Notes under the pieces: model-generated
Databases searched by the model: none
What the model was told of the DNA's origin: nothing
Seen by the model: the letters and a program-made list of their open reading frames with translations, nothing else
In this document: piece after piece, positions 38,820-50,479 of the stretch
How the letters are laid out: every line of letters starts with the position of its first letter
Numbering within the stretch: the first letter of the stretch is position 1
Translations under genes and position numbers: made by a program
Source of the DNA: Rhineura floridana
Taxonomy: Eukaryota; Chordata; Lepidosauria; Squamata; Rhineuridae
Length of the DNA stretch: 64,000 nt
Assembly (NCBI RefSeq): GCF_030035675.1
Contig: NC_084484.1
Span: forward strand, 186,560,934 to 186,624,933
Reading direction: 5' to 3'

Positions 38820-38912
38820 CCGCGCGACGCGGAGGTGGGTGGGGGCAAGGGCCAGCTGCCGGCCCGCCGACTCGTGAGGAGGCCCCGAGCAGAGAGGGGG
38901 AGCGCCGCCGCG
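38820..38912 (+). other. NUMA1: Inferred NUMA1 non-coding first exon
   Basis: A plus-strand donor GCG|GTACGT ends it at 38,912. NUMA1 is named only from conserved gene order. NuMA's coding start (MTLHATRGAALLSWV in mammals) is not found in the remaining 25 kb, as expected for a gene with a long first intron. The 5' edge is a guess. Confidence 0.4.
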
Positions 38913-39344
38913 GTACGTAGCGGGCCGGCTTGGACCGGCAGGGGCCGACGGGTTGGAGGCCCCGAAGGGCGGGTCGGCGGGGAAGGAGATTTACCTCAGG
39001 AGGGAGACGGCGAGGCCCCCGCCCCCCTCTGCCCCTCACTGTGGGGGCCCCTCCCCCCAAACAGGAGGGCAGCAGCCACCCTCGTCGTCTTGCTCGTGTG
39101 GAAAACCCTCCGGGGGCCGTGACGGGCCGGAGGGGGAGGGGAGAGGGTGCCCACCGGCCCGCCTCTGAGGCAAATCTTTTTATTTGTTCAGCGTTTCTGA
39201 AGGCTTTGAAGTAATTGCATTTCTATATTGCCTTTTGGCTCTAGAAGGAGCTGCTGCTTCCCCTCTTTAAAAAGCCATCATTGTTATATCTGTTTTGAGG
39301 CTTACTCCTGCTTTTTTTTAAATTACCATTTTCTTCCACCCACA

Positions 39345-39500
39345 ATGACCCTGGGTTTGCATTTGGTTCCATTTTACGCTCTTGACAGCCCTGCAAGGTA
39401 GGTTAGACTGAGAGAAGGACTCACCCACCCACAGTGAGTGGCTGGCCCAATCAAAGTGGAAGTTCGAATCCTGCCCTAGTCTGATGCGCTAAACCTCTAC
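39345..39500 (-). repeat. tRNA-derived SINE (type B), antisense
   Basis: 'cctgcaaggtaggttagact', 'gagtggctggcccaatc' and the inverted head 'gttcgaatcctgccctagtc' appear in order. Confidence 0.75.
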
Positions 39501-40120
39501 ACTTACTTTATTGTGTAAAAAAGAAAAATTTTCCGTCTCTGTCTTAAAAACGTAAAAGATCTCTCCCCACCCCTGTGCAAGGTAAATGAATTGCAAAGCT
39601 TGGTGATTAAATCACAATTAAGTTTTAAAATATTAATTTAGCCATGATATAAATATTCTGTTATCCAACTGACCTTTGCCAATCCTCTACAAAGAGTCAC
39701 ATTTTTTACAATGCGCAGTATTTCAGATGAATTGTTGTTAAAATATTTTGGCATCACAGTTGTAGAGTCCCCTCTTGAAAGATGGGAAGATGCCTGCTTG
39801 GCCTCATGGCTGCTGCCCTTCCACAATGAAAACCTCTCAGCCTTCTGAATTTGCAACAAGAATACTGTGTGTACAAGATGTCCTAGCATGCCTTCAGTAC
39901 TCCTGACTGCCTGATGGAGTATCTGACACTTAATAGTAATGATAATAGCAATTAATAATTCATCTGAAATGTTTATCATTGCTCCATATAAAGAAAAATC
40001 TCCTTGGCTAGACATTTGTGCCTAGTTACCTACTGTAGTTCCACTGACCCCAAGTTTGTGTGGGGGTGAGATGCTGAATTAGAATGAAGATGTGTGGTCC
40101 CAGTCTGGGAATCAGGCATC
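39500..40120. other. AT-rich presumed NUMA1 intron 1 DNA
   Basis: I see no classified repeat or exon here. Confidence 0.5.
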
Positions 40121-40121
40121 A

Positions 40122-40300
40122 TCGTCTAAAGTAAGAGCCACTGTGCTGTAATGGTCAGGGTGTTGGACTGGGCAACCCAAGGTTCAGCTCTCCCCTTAGC
40201 CATTGAACCCCTCTCTATCAGCCCAGCCTACCTCAGAGGGCTGTGTGGATAAATATGTGGGAAAGAGCCTTGTACACTGCTTTGAGCCCCTTGAAGAGCC
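40122..40300 (+). repeat. tRNA-derived SINE (type B), sense, diverged
   Basis: 'agccactgtgctgtaatggt', 'cagggtgttggactgggc', 'cagcctacctcagagggctg', 'ctttgagccccttgaagagc'. The B box is degraded. Confidence 0.7.
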
Positions 40301-40569
40301 AGGACACCAATGGCCCTTTTAAAAAATGCCCCACCAGGATCTGTGTGAGGCCAATTGGTGGGTGTGGTTGGTGGAATTTTTTTAGTTCTGCTTAGCAAGG
40401 AGAGGGGCTGAGGGTGTGATGTCAGATCAAGTACCACCATGTGGTGGGTTATCCCCTCCCCAGATGGCTGTCAGTTTAACTTATGACAAGTGGCAGCCAG
40501 TGATAAGGCCTTCAGATAAGAACGGTGTAAGTGGGTGGGTAGGGGGTGGAGAGTCTGTCCAGGGCTGAC

Positions 40570-40790
40570 TTTGTTTAATTTCAGGTCCCTAGTTAAAATT
40601 ACTATGTTTTTGCAAATCTTTACTGAACATTGATGATGATGTTTATCAGTCCTGTGGAATTGTATTGTTTTACTCTGGGTTTGTTCTGTTTCCTGCTGTT
40701 TTGATTATTTTGTCCCATGCTTGTGTTTTATGGCTGCCTTGTCAATGTGTTGTTCAAGCGAAAGGCAGGATACAAATAATGTTGCAAATG
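40570..40790 (+). mobile_element. Old L2-like LINE 3' end, sense
   Basis: 'gttttatggctgccttgtc' and 'gaaaggcaggatacaaataa' mark a diverged LINE terminus. Confidence 0.45.
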
Positions 40791-41284
40791 ACAGACAGTC
40801 CCAGGTATTCACCACCTCTCTGTGGTAGGAAAACAAGTGAGGCAATTGTAAGAGTTTTGTTACTATGCCATTGCTATTAGGTGTCTATGATTAGGTTGTT
40901 TTAATTGTATTTTAATTACTAAATACAGACTGGCACAACAGATCACTGATACCTTATGGATTGTTATAGCCTTTATTATGTTGGCCAGCAACTGCACTTT
41001 TTCAAAGTATGTATGGCGAAAGAAAATAATGCCACTCTGTGTTCTTCTTTTACAGTGTTCCTCTTATTCGCTCTATTTTTTTTAAAAAAAAACTACTTCT
41101 CCCCCCCCCACACACACACCTTCTTGATTCCTGGAGTGTGTGCCTGTCCAAAAATATAATTTTAAAACCAATGCAAAACACAGCTGCTGTGCAAAGCACA
41201 CTAATTTGGGTTGGATCTTTTATTAATTTGGTATTTTGTATAGTAATGTTAGTTGTTTACTGCATTCTCTTGCGTTGCTTGGTC

Positions 41285-41412
41285 TTGTAAGTTCACCGAC
41301 GCTATCCTTGCTTATCGGTTTTGCTGACCCCTTGAAAGCATCTGAAGAAGTTATTGCCTCAATAAATTTGTTAGTCTTGAAGCTACCACAGGACTCTTAG
41401 AGCTTGTCTGGT
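41285..41412 (+). repeat. Unclassified interspersed repeat
   Basis: 'gaaagcatctgaagaagtta', 'caataaatttgttagtcttg' and 'aagctaccacaggactctta' recur in degraded form at 62,035-62,100 ('aatggttagtctttaagatg', 'ccacaagactctta'). I cannot assign the family. Confidence 0.5.
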
Positions 41413-41834
41413 TACTGCTTGCTGTTCTCTATGCCTAGCTCCCCTTACAGAGGTACAGATAGCTGCTAGGGGAGGTTGCAGCAGGATTGACAGATGGAAG
41501 CGATAGACTTGTGTGGACTGCTTCTACTGTCAGTTCTTAACACTTTGCTGCACCCTCCATTTTGGAGCATCTTGGGTAATGCATAGTTGGCTGTTTGCTA
41601 GGCTTGCTTAAATATAAGGTTCTGCACAAGGTAGATTATTGGGCAAGTATCCACAAGCCCCTTTGCAGCTGCTCTATTTCTGGGAAATGCTGAGATCCAT
41701 CCTACTACTTTGGAGTTGGGAGGCATGAATTGGCTGGCTGGCTGACTCTAAATCGTTTTCCAGCGGTTAAGTTTAGATTTAGTCACCCTCACGTTTTTGT
41801 GTATGTGTGTTTGGTTTATCTCATAATACCTACA

Positions 41835-41908
41835 GAGATTATTATTATTATTATTATTAGATTTATATCCCGCCCTTTCTCCCACCAGGAGCCCAGGGCA
41901 GCAGATTC
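41835..41908 (-). mobile_element. L2-clade 3' terminus, antisense
   Basis: (ATT)n then 'agatttatatcccgcccttt' and 'caggagcccagggcagc'. Confidence 0.75.
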
Positions 41909-42700
41909 TTCAGTTTTCCAGGCTCATCACTCTTGCACCTCCCTCTCCCCCCCCCTTATTCCTTTCTCTCTCCCCCCCCATCCTCCTTTTTGCCCCTAAT
42001 CCACATCTCTTTGAGATACTGGCCAGGCACAGACTTTTTAGGCCAGAATTTCCTTGCCCTTTGTGCCTTTGCCCTTGCTACCCCTTATATAACTTTTTCT
42101 ATAAATTTAAGTACTTTGGGGCCAGGCCCTCACAAGGTGACTCGTATCATCTGCACATATAATTGCAACATTGTATAAAAACATGCCTGGAACTTCCTCC
42201 CAGAATAGGTATGTAGGGCCACCTCTCATTCAAATCCCTCTTCAAAAGCCACCTGTTTCATGAAGTCTGTGACTTAACTCCTTATCCTCATATCTAAGCA
42301 AAGCCTCATATCCTTGTACCCAGCTTTAAAAAAGGAGAGAGAGAAGGGTGTGGTCAGGGGAAGAGAAGCCCACCCACACATACTTGTGACCCTGTCCAGC
42401 ATTGGTGTGTCTTCTCATAGATTTCCCTCAAGGGAATGCAGCTGAAAAAGGGTGGCCACCTCTGCTTTAGATCCACCTATCCTGTGCAACTGTGGATGCA
42501 TGGAGTGAGTTGTAAGCATGCTGTAAGATTGTCTTCATGGCTGGCACATCATGGCACCTAAAGCAGGAACCATAACTTACAGTCTCAATGCCTCTTAGTG
42601 CATCAGTGAATTTGTAAAAGTCTAAACTTTTACAAAGGCCTTGTGTTCCTAGATTTTAATATTAAATGACAACAAATGCTACGTGGGACATGAATGGAAA

Positions 42701-42750
42701 TCTCTCTCTCTCTCTCTCTCCCTCCCTCTCTCTCTCTCTCTCTCACTCAC
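42701..42750. repeat. (CT)n microsatellite
   Basis: A run of TC dinucleotides broken by a short CCTCCCTC, ending in CACTCACTC. Confidence 0.95.
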
Positions 42751-42774
42751 TCTGTTTCATGGCCACATCAAAGT

Positions 42775-43160
42775 CTTGAAGATGGCCGTTAAAGCCCTAA
42801 ATGGCTTAGATCTAGGGTACCTAAGGGACCAGCTCTGTCCATAACAGTCTGCCCTGTCTGAACTTTTGGCAGAGTCGCCCTTCTCTATGCCCTTCCCTGG
42901 TGGAAGCTGCTATGATAGGGACTGCAACTAAAATGTAGGACATTTTGCCCCAGGAGGTTCAGTTGGTTCCCTCCCTTATGCTGTGTGTTCATTGGACAGA
43001 TAAGATTTTATCCAATGCTCTTGTTTTAGTCTGCAGCACTTGTCTCTGATTCCATTCTATCCTATTGTTTTGGAATTGAATTGCATATCATGGTTCGGTT
43101 TAATTGTTAAACTGATCTAAGGGTGGGATTTAAATCGTTATAAAAATGAATAATAAATAA
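42775..43160 (+). mobile_element. L2-like LINE 3' region, sense
   Basis: 'ttaaagccctaaatggctta', 'gggtacctaagggaccagct' and a degraded 'GRxxLWNSLP'-like zone. The end is 'aagggtgggatttaaatcg'. It is a diverged subfamily. Confidence 0.6.
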
Positions 43161-43214
43161 TGGGGTAAACATGAAAGGGCAGAAAGGGCTTGTAAACTAG
43201 TAGTAAAGAGGTCT

Positions 43215-44640
43215 GATAACAGAAAAAAGTACTGCCATTGCTCTCTGCAGGGCAGGGGGAGTGTGTCCCTGTTAGTTCTACTGGACATCTCAGAGGCTTT
43301 CAATACCATTGACCATGGTATCCTTCTGGACAGCTTTGCTGGGGTGGGACTTGGGGGCACCGTGTTACGATGGCTCCATCCCTTTCTGGAGGGACGAACT
43401 CAGAAGGTGGTGCTGGGGGACTCCTGTTTGACTCCTTGGCCGTTGACCTATGGGGTCCCTCAGGGTTCAGTTTTGTCCCCCATGTTATTTAACATCTATA
43501 TGAAACCGCTGGGAGAGGTTGTCCGGGGGTTTGGGGTTCAGTGCCATCAGTATGCGGATGACACCCAACTCTATTTCTCCTTTCCACCTAAAGTCAAAGA
43601 AGCTGTCCTGGTCCTGAACCAGTGCCTGGCATCAGTGATGGACTGGATGAGGGCGAACAAATTGAAACTAAATCCAGACAAGACAGAGGTGCTCCTGGTC
43701 AGTCGAAGGGCAGATCAGGGAATAGGGATTCAGCCTGTGCTGGATGGGGTTACACTCCCCCTGAAGACACAGATTTGCAGTTCGGGTGTGCTCCTGGACT
43801 CAGCTCTGAACTTGGAGCCCAGGTCTCGGCCGCGGCCAGGAGTGCCTTTGCCCAGTTAAGACTAGTGCGCCAGTTGCGCCCATTCCTGGAAATGCCTGAT
43901 TTGACTGTGGTGATGCATGCCTTAGTTACATCCCGTTTAGACTACTGTAACAGGCTCTACGTGGGGCTGCCTTTGAAGACTGTTCAGAAACTTAAACTGG
44001 TACAAAGAGCTGCAGCCAGAGTATTAACAGGGGCTGGTTACAGGGACCATACAACTCCCTTGTTACAACAGCTCCGCTGGCTGCCAGTTTGTTTCCGGTC
44101 ACAATTCAAAGTGCTGGTTTTGACCTTTAAAGCCCTATACGGCCCAGGTCCAGGCTATTTGTCAGACCGTATCTCCCTATACAAGCCTGCCCGGGCCCTG
44201 AGATCTTCAGGAGAGGCCCTTCTCTCAGTCCCAACACCCTCACAAGTGCGATTTGGTGGGGATGCGAGATAGGGCCTTCTCGGTGGCTGCTGCTAGGTTC
44301 TGGAACTCCCTTCCTAGGGAGGCACAAATGGCCCCCTCCTTGCCATCCTTCCGTCATCAAGTAAAGACTTTTTTATTCCGACAGGCTTTTGGGATGGAAG
44401 GTGTTTAGTATTGGGCTTTACAAGGCTTGTTTTATTGTTTTATATTATTATTTGTATTATTTTAAATTGTTTTTAGATTTTTAAGTGCCGTTTACGGTTT
44501 TAAGGTTGTGCATAATTTAATTGTATTTTAATTGTATGTTTTTCTATGTTTTTAACTACATGTAGTTCTATTTGTAAGCCGCCCTGAGTTCCAGTTTGGA
44601 AAAAGGGCGGGGTAAAAATAAAGTTTCCGTTCAGTTCAAA
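43215..44640 (+). mobile_element. L2-clade LINE with reverse-transcriptase domain, sense
   Basis: 5'-truncated, but the longest RT fragment here. The frame at 43,263-43,859 shows SLLVLLDISEAFNTIDHGIL, then GVPQGSVLSPMLFNIY, HQYADDTQLYFSF (the YADD catalytic motif) and ANKLKLNPDKTEVLLVSRR. Another frame then continues with [39 protein letters not shown] and PLLQQLRWLPVCFRSQFKVL, so there is at least one frameshift between 43,730 and 43,860. The 3' UTR ends in 'taagccgccctgagttcc' and 'agggcggggtaaaaata'. The endonuclease is absent. Confidence 0.93.
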
Positions 44641-44641
44641 T

Positions 44642-45195
44642 TCTTGTGCTGGATCTGGAAGCTGAAGTTTGTGTAGAATGCTGCAGCACAGTTGCTGACT
44701 GGAGCGAGACCCTGTCAGCATAGAATACCTCTGCTCAGACATCTGCACTGGCTGCCAATTTGCTACCAGGCCAAGTTCAAGGTGTTTCTACTGGTGTTTA
44801 AAGCCCTTAAAAGCTTGGGACAGTTTACATGTAGGATCACCTTACCCCATCGCCCACTTGATCCCTTCGATGTGCAGAAGTCACAATATTACAGGTGCTA
44901 TGTAACATTCTTTCTGCACCTGTAAGAAATTGATCTTTTAGTGTTGCAGTACCCATACTTTGGATCTCCCTGCCTATCAGGCAGGCACCTTTGCTGTACT
45001 CTTTCCTACTTAAAACATTTTTGTTTAGGCAACCCTATCCAAACATGTAGAATGCTGACATGGGTTTTAATCTTTTTGCTCACGGTTGATTTTAATTATT
45101 TTTGAATGTTTTTAAATACCTGTTTTTAACTGTGATTTATTGAGAATTTTAATGTTTTATTTTTTTGTAAATCTCTTAGAGGTTTTATTAGAATC
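44642..45195 (+). mobile_element. Older L2-like LINE fragment, sense
   Basis: 'gaatgctgcagcacagttgc', 'tctgcactggctgccaattt' and 'ccaagttcaaggtgtttcta' encode decayed LLTGxxxx...HWLPICY-like residues. It follows directly on the previous element. Confidence 0.7.
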
Positions 45196-45206
45196 AAGCA
45201 GTACAT

Positions 45207-45374
45207 TTTTTGTTGTTATGTGCCTTCAAGTCGTTCAGACATTTGGCGACCCTACGAATCAGCGACCTCCAGCAGCATCTGTCATGAACCACCCTGTTCA
45301 GATCTTGTAAGTTCAGGTCTGTGGCTTCCTTTATGGAATCAATCCATCTCTTGTTTGGCCTTCCTCTTTCTAAA
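45207..45374 (-). mobile_element. BovB/RTE 3' end, antisense
   Basis: 'tgttgttatgtgccttcaag', 'gcagcatctgtcatgaacca' and 'atcaatccatctcttgtttg', truncated after 'ccttcctctttc'. Confidence 0.88.
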
Positions 45375-46810
45375 TGTTGTTAAATAAACAAAAGAGGAGG
45401 CCATTGTTACCTACTGAAGGCGTCTCAGAAGTGGGTTTGAGAGAGGGTTTGTAGAATCAAGGAGATGTGGAAGCCTTTCTGAAGCAAAGGGACTTGCTGG
45501 CAAAAGGGTGTTGACTTGGAAGAGAGGAGGGTTGCCTGGAGAATTTTCTAAACTAGAAGTGTTGCTGTTAGGATTCTGCCTCAAAAAGCAGAGGAGTAAA
45601 AAAGGGAACAATTGTGTTTCTCTGTCTCTGCTGTGTATGCCACGGGTGGTGGTGGTGGTTGCTCAATCCAGGACTGGAAGAATTCCAGGACCATGAATAT
45701 CTGTGTTGATGCCTAAGAACTTTTGGCATTTTTTCCATCCTTGACGGAGCCAACTCCTTAAACGTTTTATTTTGGCTGGGACTTAAGAAATGGATTCTAA
45801 CACACACATTTACCCGGCTCAACACAAATTCATTTGAAGGTGGGATTTGGTGTGTGGTACAAGGTTGAAGCTGAAGTACTAAAAAAATATTATGGGGTGG
45901 TGGGATTGAGTCCAGCTATGATCGCCTCAGTGGGAGCCTGGTGGTTCCAAACATTTGAGTTGTATCCTTGCATCCAGTGTCATTCTCAGAGTAGACCCAC
46001 TGAGATTAATGGACAACTTGCTCCACTTACCTGAGAATAAGCTCCTTTGAATTCAGTAGGACTTCTGAGTAGACATGGTTAGGATTGCATTCTATCTTAT
46101 GCCCACTCATCTGAAGAGGTCTGCTCTGAGAATGACTAACATTGGACACAAACTACTGTCACAACTCTTATTTTGTGTTTGTGTGTATTACGTTCTTTAC
46201 AATCTATGGGTGGTAAGTTTTATTTTTTAGGTTAAATCATCTAGCCTGCCTAATGCTGATGGACATAATTAACTCAGTTAATTCTGATTGTAATGTCTCA
46301 AATTAAAAGCAAATGGAAACCTATCTCCAGCTGAGCATAATTCCATCCAAAAATTCAAAACAGTCTTATCAAGTGTGACCTTTAGTGATGAGTCTTTGAT
46401 TTACCATTCCAACTGCTTGACTCAGAAATGCAATGCAAATTTAAATCATAGGGCATGTCCTTCTTCCCTCTAAGAGTTCATGTTGAGATCATGAAGGCTG
46501 CTGCTGCTGCTACGATGCTTCATATTACTACACATTCCTGAGTGGGATGTGGCCTTGGAGAAACTTGAGTCAGAAGTGAGGTTACCCTCCTGCTCTAGAG
46601 CACAGGAGCAGTGCTTGTCATCAAAGAGCATGGGTACACCCTTGACCTTTTAGGGACATTTAATGCATTACATATTCCTGCCCAGAAAAAATGGCAACTG
46701 GTCAGACCATGATATACTCAGGGTAAAGTGTTGGGGGAGCCACTTCCCCATCTTTATCCTGGCCTCTGACACCTGAGATGTATGTTTAAGGACAAACTTC
46801 AGTATTTTGG
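45375..46810. other. Presumed intronic stretch
   Basis: Mostly unclassified. 45,960-46,100 ('gcatccagtgtcattctcag', 'tagacccactgagattaatg', 'gtaggacttctgagtagaca') resembles a dispersed squamate non-autonomous repeat. I saw no exon. Confidence 0.4.
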
Positions 46811-46814
46811 CTGT

Positions 46815-47062
46815 AAATTGTTTTTATTTTTATTATTTGATTTATATCCCACCCTTCCTCCCAGCAGGAGCCCAGGGCGGCAAACAAAAGCACAAAAATT
46901 ACTTTAAAACATCATAAAAACAGACTTTAAAAAACATTAAAACAACTTTAAAAAAAGGTTTTAAAAAGCTTTGAAGACATCTTCAAGCATATTAGAAAGC
47001 ATATTTAAATATAATATTAAAACATATTAAAAAGCAGTTCCAACACAGAAGCATACTTCTGT
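46815..47062 (-). mobile_element. L2-clade LINE 3' UTR, antisense
   Basis: 'tttatatcccacccttcctc', 'ccagcaggagcccagggcgg', the A-rich UTR and 'gcagttccaacacagaagca'. It forms an inverted pair with 47,510-47,870. Confidence 0.85.
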
Positions 47063-47509
47063 TTTTATATTGTAGCTTTACATTGCTATAACCTATCCTG
47101 GGACCGTATGATGAAAGGTGGGTAATAAATCTGAATAATCATAATCTACCCTGGAGCTACCTAAAGATCCGGATGAAGACAAGGAGAAGCCCAGGCCAAG
47201 GGACTTCTGTCAGCAGGTTCTGTGAAGATCATAAGTGGCCTGAGAAAATTCTGTCGTTCTGTCGTTCTGTTGTTTTGTATTTTGTATTAATTATTTTTTT
47301 GTTTTTGGAATTTAATTAAATCACCTTGAGTGAGCTGGCAGAAAAGCAGCAGTGGTCACTTAAATTAACAGTGAGGGTTAGCACCAGTGCCAGTCAGTCT
47401 GCTCTGACAATTGAAGAAATTGATGTTGACATGTTCTGGTATGTTAACAGGTAAATCCAGTTGCACGGGGTATGCTGTGAATAAGTACCATGAGCACTAA
47501 ATGTTAGGC

Positions 47510-47870
47510 ATGCACCATCTCTGCTATCTTTTCGATGCCTATTGAAGACCTTCCTCTTTCAACAAGCCTTTTAAGGGGAGACCTTATCCCAGTTTGCTTC
47601 CGTGTTGGAATTGCTTTTTCATATGTTTTTAAACCTTTTTTTAAAAAAACAATGTTTTTAAACCTTTTTTTAAAAAAACAATGTTTTTAAACCTTTTTTT
47701 AAAAAAAGCCTTCAAAGCTTTAAAAATGTTTTTAAAGTTGTTTTGTTTTAATGGATTTTAAAGTCTGTTTTTATGATGTTTTAAAGTGTTTTTAGTGCTT
47801 TTGTTTGCCGCCCTGGGCTCCTGCTGGGAGGAAGGGTGGGATATAAATAAAATCAGTAAATCTATGGCAA
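47510..47870 (+). mobile_element. L2-clade LINE 3' end, sense
   Basis: 'gcaccatctctgctatcttt', 'cttcctctttcaacaagcct' and 'ccgccctgggctcctgctgg', 'ggaagggtgggatataaat'. A 29-bp unit is tandemly repeated inside it (47,624-47,707). Confidence 0.87.
47624..47707. repeat. 29-bp tandem repeat, about 2.9 copies
   Basis: Units 47,624-47,652 and 47,653-47,681 are identical (TGTTTTTAAACC, then a T7/A7 block, then CAA). A third unit is partial. It arose inside the L2 3' UTR. Confidence 0.9.
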
Positions 47871-47874
47871 GCTG

Positions 47875-49840
47875 ACCGGTGATGACTCCTCAGTGTCTTA
47901 TATAAAATTGTTTGCTGTATGTGTTCTTGTGCATTCAGCTAGAGTTGTGAGTCTGGGTGTTAGACTGACCTCTTTCAAAGGAAGGAGAGATGATTGTTTG
48001 GAAAGACTCCCTAGCAAAAGAAAACTTGTATGTGTGAGAGCGGGGAGCAAGCTGCAGATTTTGTCTCAGGCAGGTACCTGCATGCGTGTGGCTTACTGTA
48101 AACCTTGGATAGTACAGCCAGTAAAAGCTCATGTTGCATTGAAAAACTCCCTGGGCTGTGCATGTGAATGACTAGGCTATAGTTTCACCTGTAACCTGCT
48201 TAGGTAAGAGGGTTTCAGGTGACCAGTGGCAGACATATTTGTGTAGCCTTGAGCAGGAAATATTTGCAGTGACCTTGATAATTATTTTTTTACAAGGGAA
48301 TGCAAATGAATTATTGCATATTCGATGCTTTCCTATAAGTAATTCAGAGTGACGTACAATGTTTTGTTCTCTCTGTCTCTCCACAAAAAGCTATTCACTT
48401 GCCTTTTTTCATTTCTGGGTATATTATCATGTCAGGGTTGATAATTCTCTATGCGAAGATAGACAAAATCCATAGCTTTCCCTAAATACTTCTGGCTTGT
48501 GAATGACACAAGGTAGGGAGCAACAATGTGAAGTTGAAGCAGAGCCTACTCTGCTAGAATGGCTTGTACAGAAGGATCCCCTCTGGCTCTTTGGTCATGA
48601 AACAAGCCATGGATAGAACTTCCAAAGTGACGGGGTGGGATTTCTGCTTGTGCAACAGTGTGACAGTTACTTTGTCCAGCAGATCATGGATTGCTTGATC
48701 TGGTCCTGCTTTTTCTACTGTGAACTAAATTTAATATTTCCCACTCTTCCTTTTAATAAACTTTTTTTGAGGGGGATATATTTGCAATATTTCAGTGTAT
48801 TTGTTTCCCAGTGCTGTGTCATATAGTTGCCAGCTTAGGTGTGTTACTGATTTGCCAGAGGCATACTTGCCGATAAGGATAGCTCCCCCCCCCCTTTGCC
48901 TAGGGTATAAAGAAATCATTGGCCATGAGATCTGAATGGTGCAAAACTGGGAAGCAAATAAAAAATCTATTAAAGTGCTTCTGTAGCACTTTAAGACTGC
49001 AATCTTAAGCCCCATACATCTCAACTGAACTGAACTTCTGCATAAACATTTACAAAATTGGGTTGTATGTTGGTAAGTACCTTGCAGTCCTTTTCTCATC
49101 AATTCTGGCAATATAGGCAAAGTTTGTTCCTTTTTAAATTACAGACAGGGAACTGAGGCTGAGTGAATTGTTAGGCTACGTAGTGAATATTTGGCTTATG
49201 GCCAAGACTGTGGTCTCTCTTCCATACGTCACCTACTTTGACATTCTGCTTATGGGCTTCAGCTTGTATAATTCAAAAGTGTGTGTTTGCAGGGGTTCTG
49301 TGTCAGGGAATGTGTAGGTTCTGAGTTTGAAAATCAAAGGCAGGGAGACCTGGGTTCAGATCCTTAATCAGCCATCCCTGGGAGATATTTTGCAAGTCAG
49401 ACTATACCTGTTTCAAAGTGGTTTATAGTTATAACTTTTAAAAAAAACTTCATTAGTCACATTTTAGGGTGAATAGTGCTTTGGCAATATATAACTATAT
49501 ACCTAACAAGAAATATATGCTGCTCTGAGGTGCTCTTTGTGATATTTAATCAACAGATGATAAAATGTGCAGTTAGCCCTAAGTAAAACTTTTTTCTTTG
49601 GGGTTTAGAATTCCACCAAACTTAAGCTGCAACTCTTCTATAGCTCTTCTGGCATACAGTGAACCTGGGATGTGGTTATAAAGCTCCAGCTGAGATCAGA
49701 ATGTTGCAAGTGGCTAGATCTCATTGTGTAACAGATCACAAAGCAGGAGGGCTTGTAGAATGCTATGAGCACAAACATTAATGAATTGCTTTCTCCTGGT
49801 AATGCTGTCAGGTGCCAACCAGAGATCTGCTTGGCCCTGT
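47875..49840. other. Presumed intronic stretch
   Basis: I see no classified repeat or exon. 49,315-49,440 is faintly like a type B SINE ('gacctgggttcagatcctta'). Confidence 0.4.
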
Positions 49841-49844
49841 AAAC

Positions 49845-50209
49845 CAGGGTGGGGGGCCTTTTTCAGCCAAGGGGCACATTCCCTTCTTGGCAACTTTCCA
49901 ACGGCTGTATGAGAGCGGTTGGGTGGAGCCAGTGGCAAAAGTGGGCACAGCAACAAACCTAAATTTTACCCGCATACAGTAGGCTAGTTTCTACACACAG
50001 ACACCTTTCTCTGTCCAGACAAGCAAGAAGTGTTACCAGAGTTCAAAGAACACATTGCAGCCAGCCAAAAACACTTGGTATATGAAGCAGGGCTGGTGAG
50101 AGGTATGGCCTGGGGAGTGGAGTGGTGATCTTGGAAGAGTCCCAAAGGCCAGATAGAAAGGCCTGGAGGGGCTACATTCAACCCCTGGGCCTGAGATTCC
50201 CCACCTCTG
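49845..50209. mobile_element. 365-bp hAT-like non-autonomous DNA transposon
   Basis: The termini are CAGGGTGGGGGGCC and GGGCCTGAGATTCCCCACCTCTG, roughly inverted. The flanking octamers CTGTAAAC and CTGTAGGC differ by two transitions, consistent with an 8-bp duplication. The interior ('ccaaggggcacattcccttc', 'gtggagccagtggcaaaagt', 'gccagatagaaaggcctgga') has no coding potential. It is a different family from the short palindromic MITE. Confidence 0.78.
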
Positions 50210-50479
50210 CTGTAGGCAAGCAAAGGAGGTCACTGATGGAGGATGGGGCAGCTATTTGTGCCTCTTGCTCTGTTTATCCATGAGTTGCTTTGCTTGCTGC
50301 CCTCCTGCTTTGCCTGTTGTAGCAGCTGGGATTCCAGTTTTACCGTACAGTAGGAAGGAGTCAAAAGTGTTGGTATGCTTTTCTTCTCCATGCCCCTCCA
50401 TCAACCACCATAAATCACATGGTCTTTGATGTCTGTATACTAATGTCCAGAGTACAGGAAACAAACAGGGCGAACTTGA

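Larger units (their letters stand above)
38000..39170. promoter_or_regulatory. Bidirectional CpG-island promoter (LRRC51 minus / putative NUMA1 plus)
   Basis: Dense CpG. Visible motifs are two GGGAA-x-GTAGT-type sites of ZNF143/THAP11 type (38,619-38,631 imperfect; 38,654-38,666 good) and a CCAAT box at 38,793-38,797. A TTTGAA element lies at 38,813-38,818, just after GGGGGCGCC. Strong splice donors point both ways: minus at 38,468 (ATG|GTGAGT) and plus at 38,913 (GCG|GTACGT). Mammalian LRTOMT and NUMA1 also start head to head. Confidence 0.8.

Noticed and set aside
38461-39122. Long frames of 130-200 codons in the second CpG island
   Set aside because: Same GC effect. The region is better explained as promoter and untranslated first exons.
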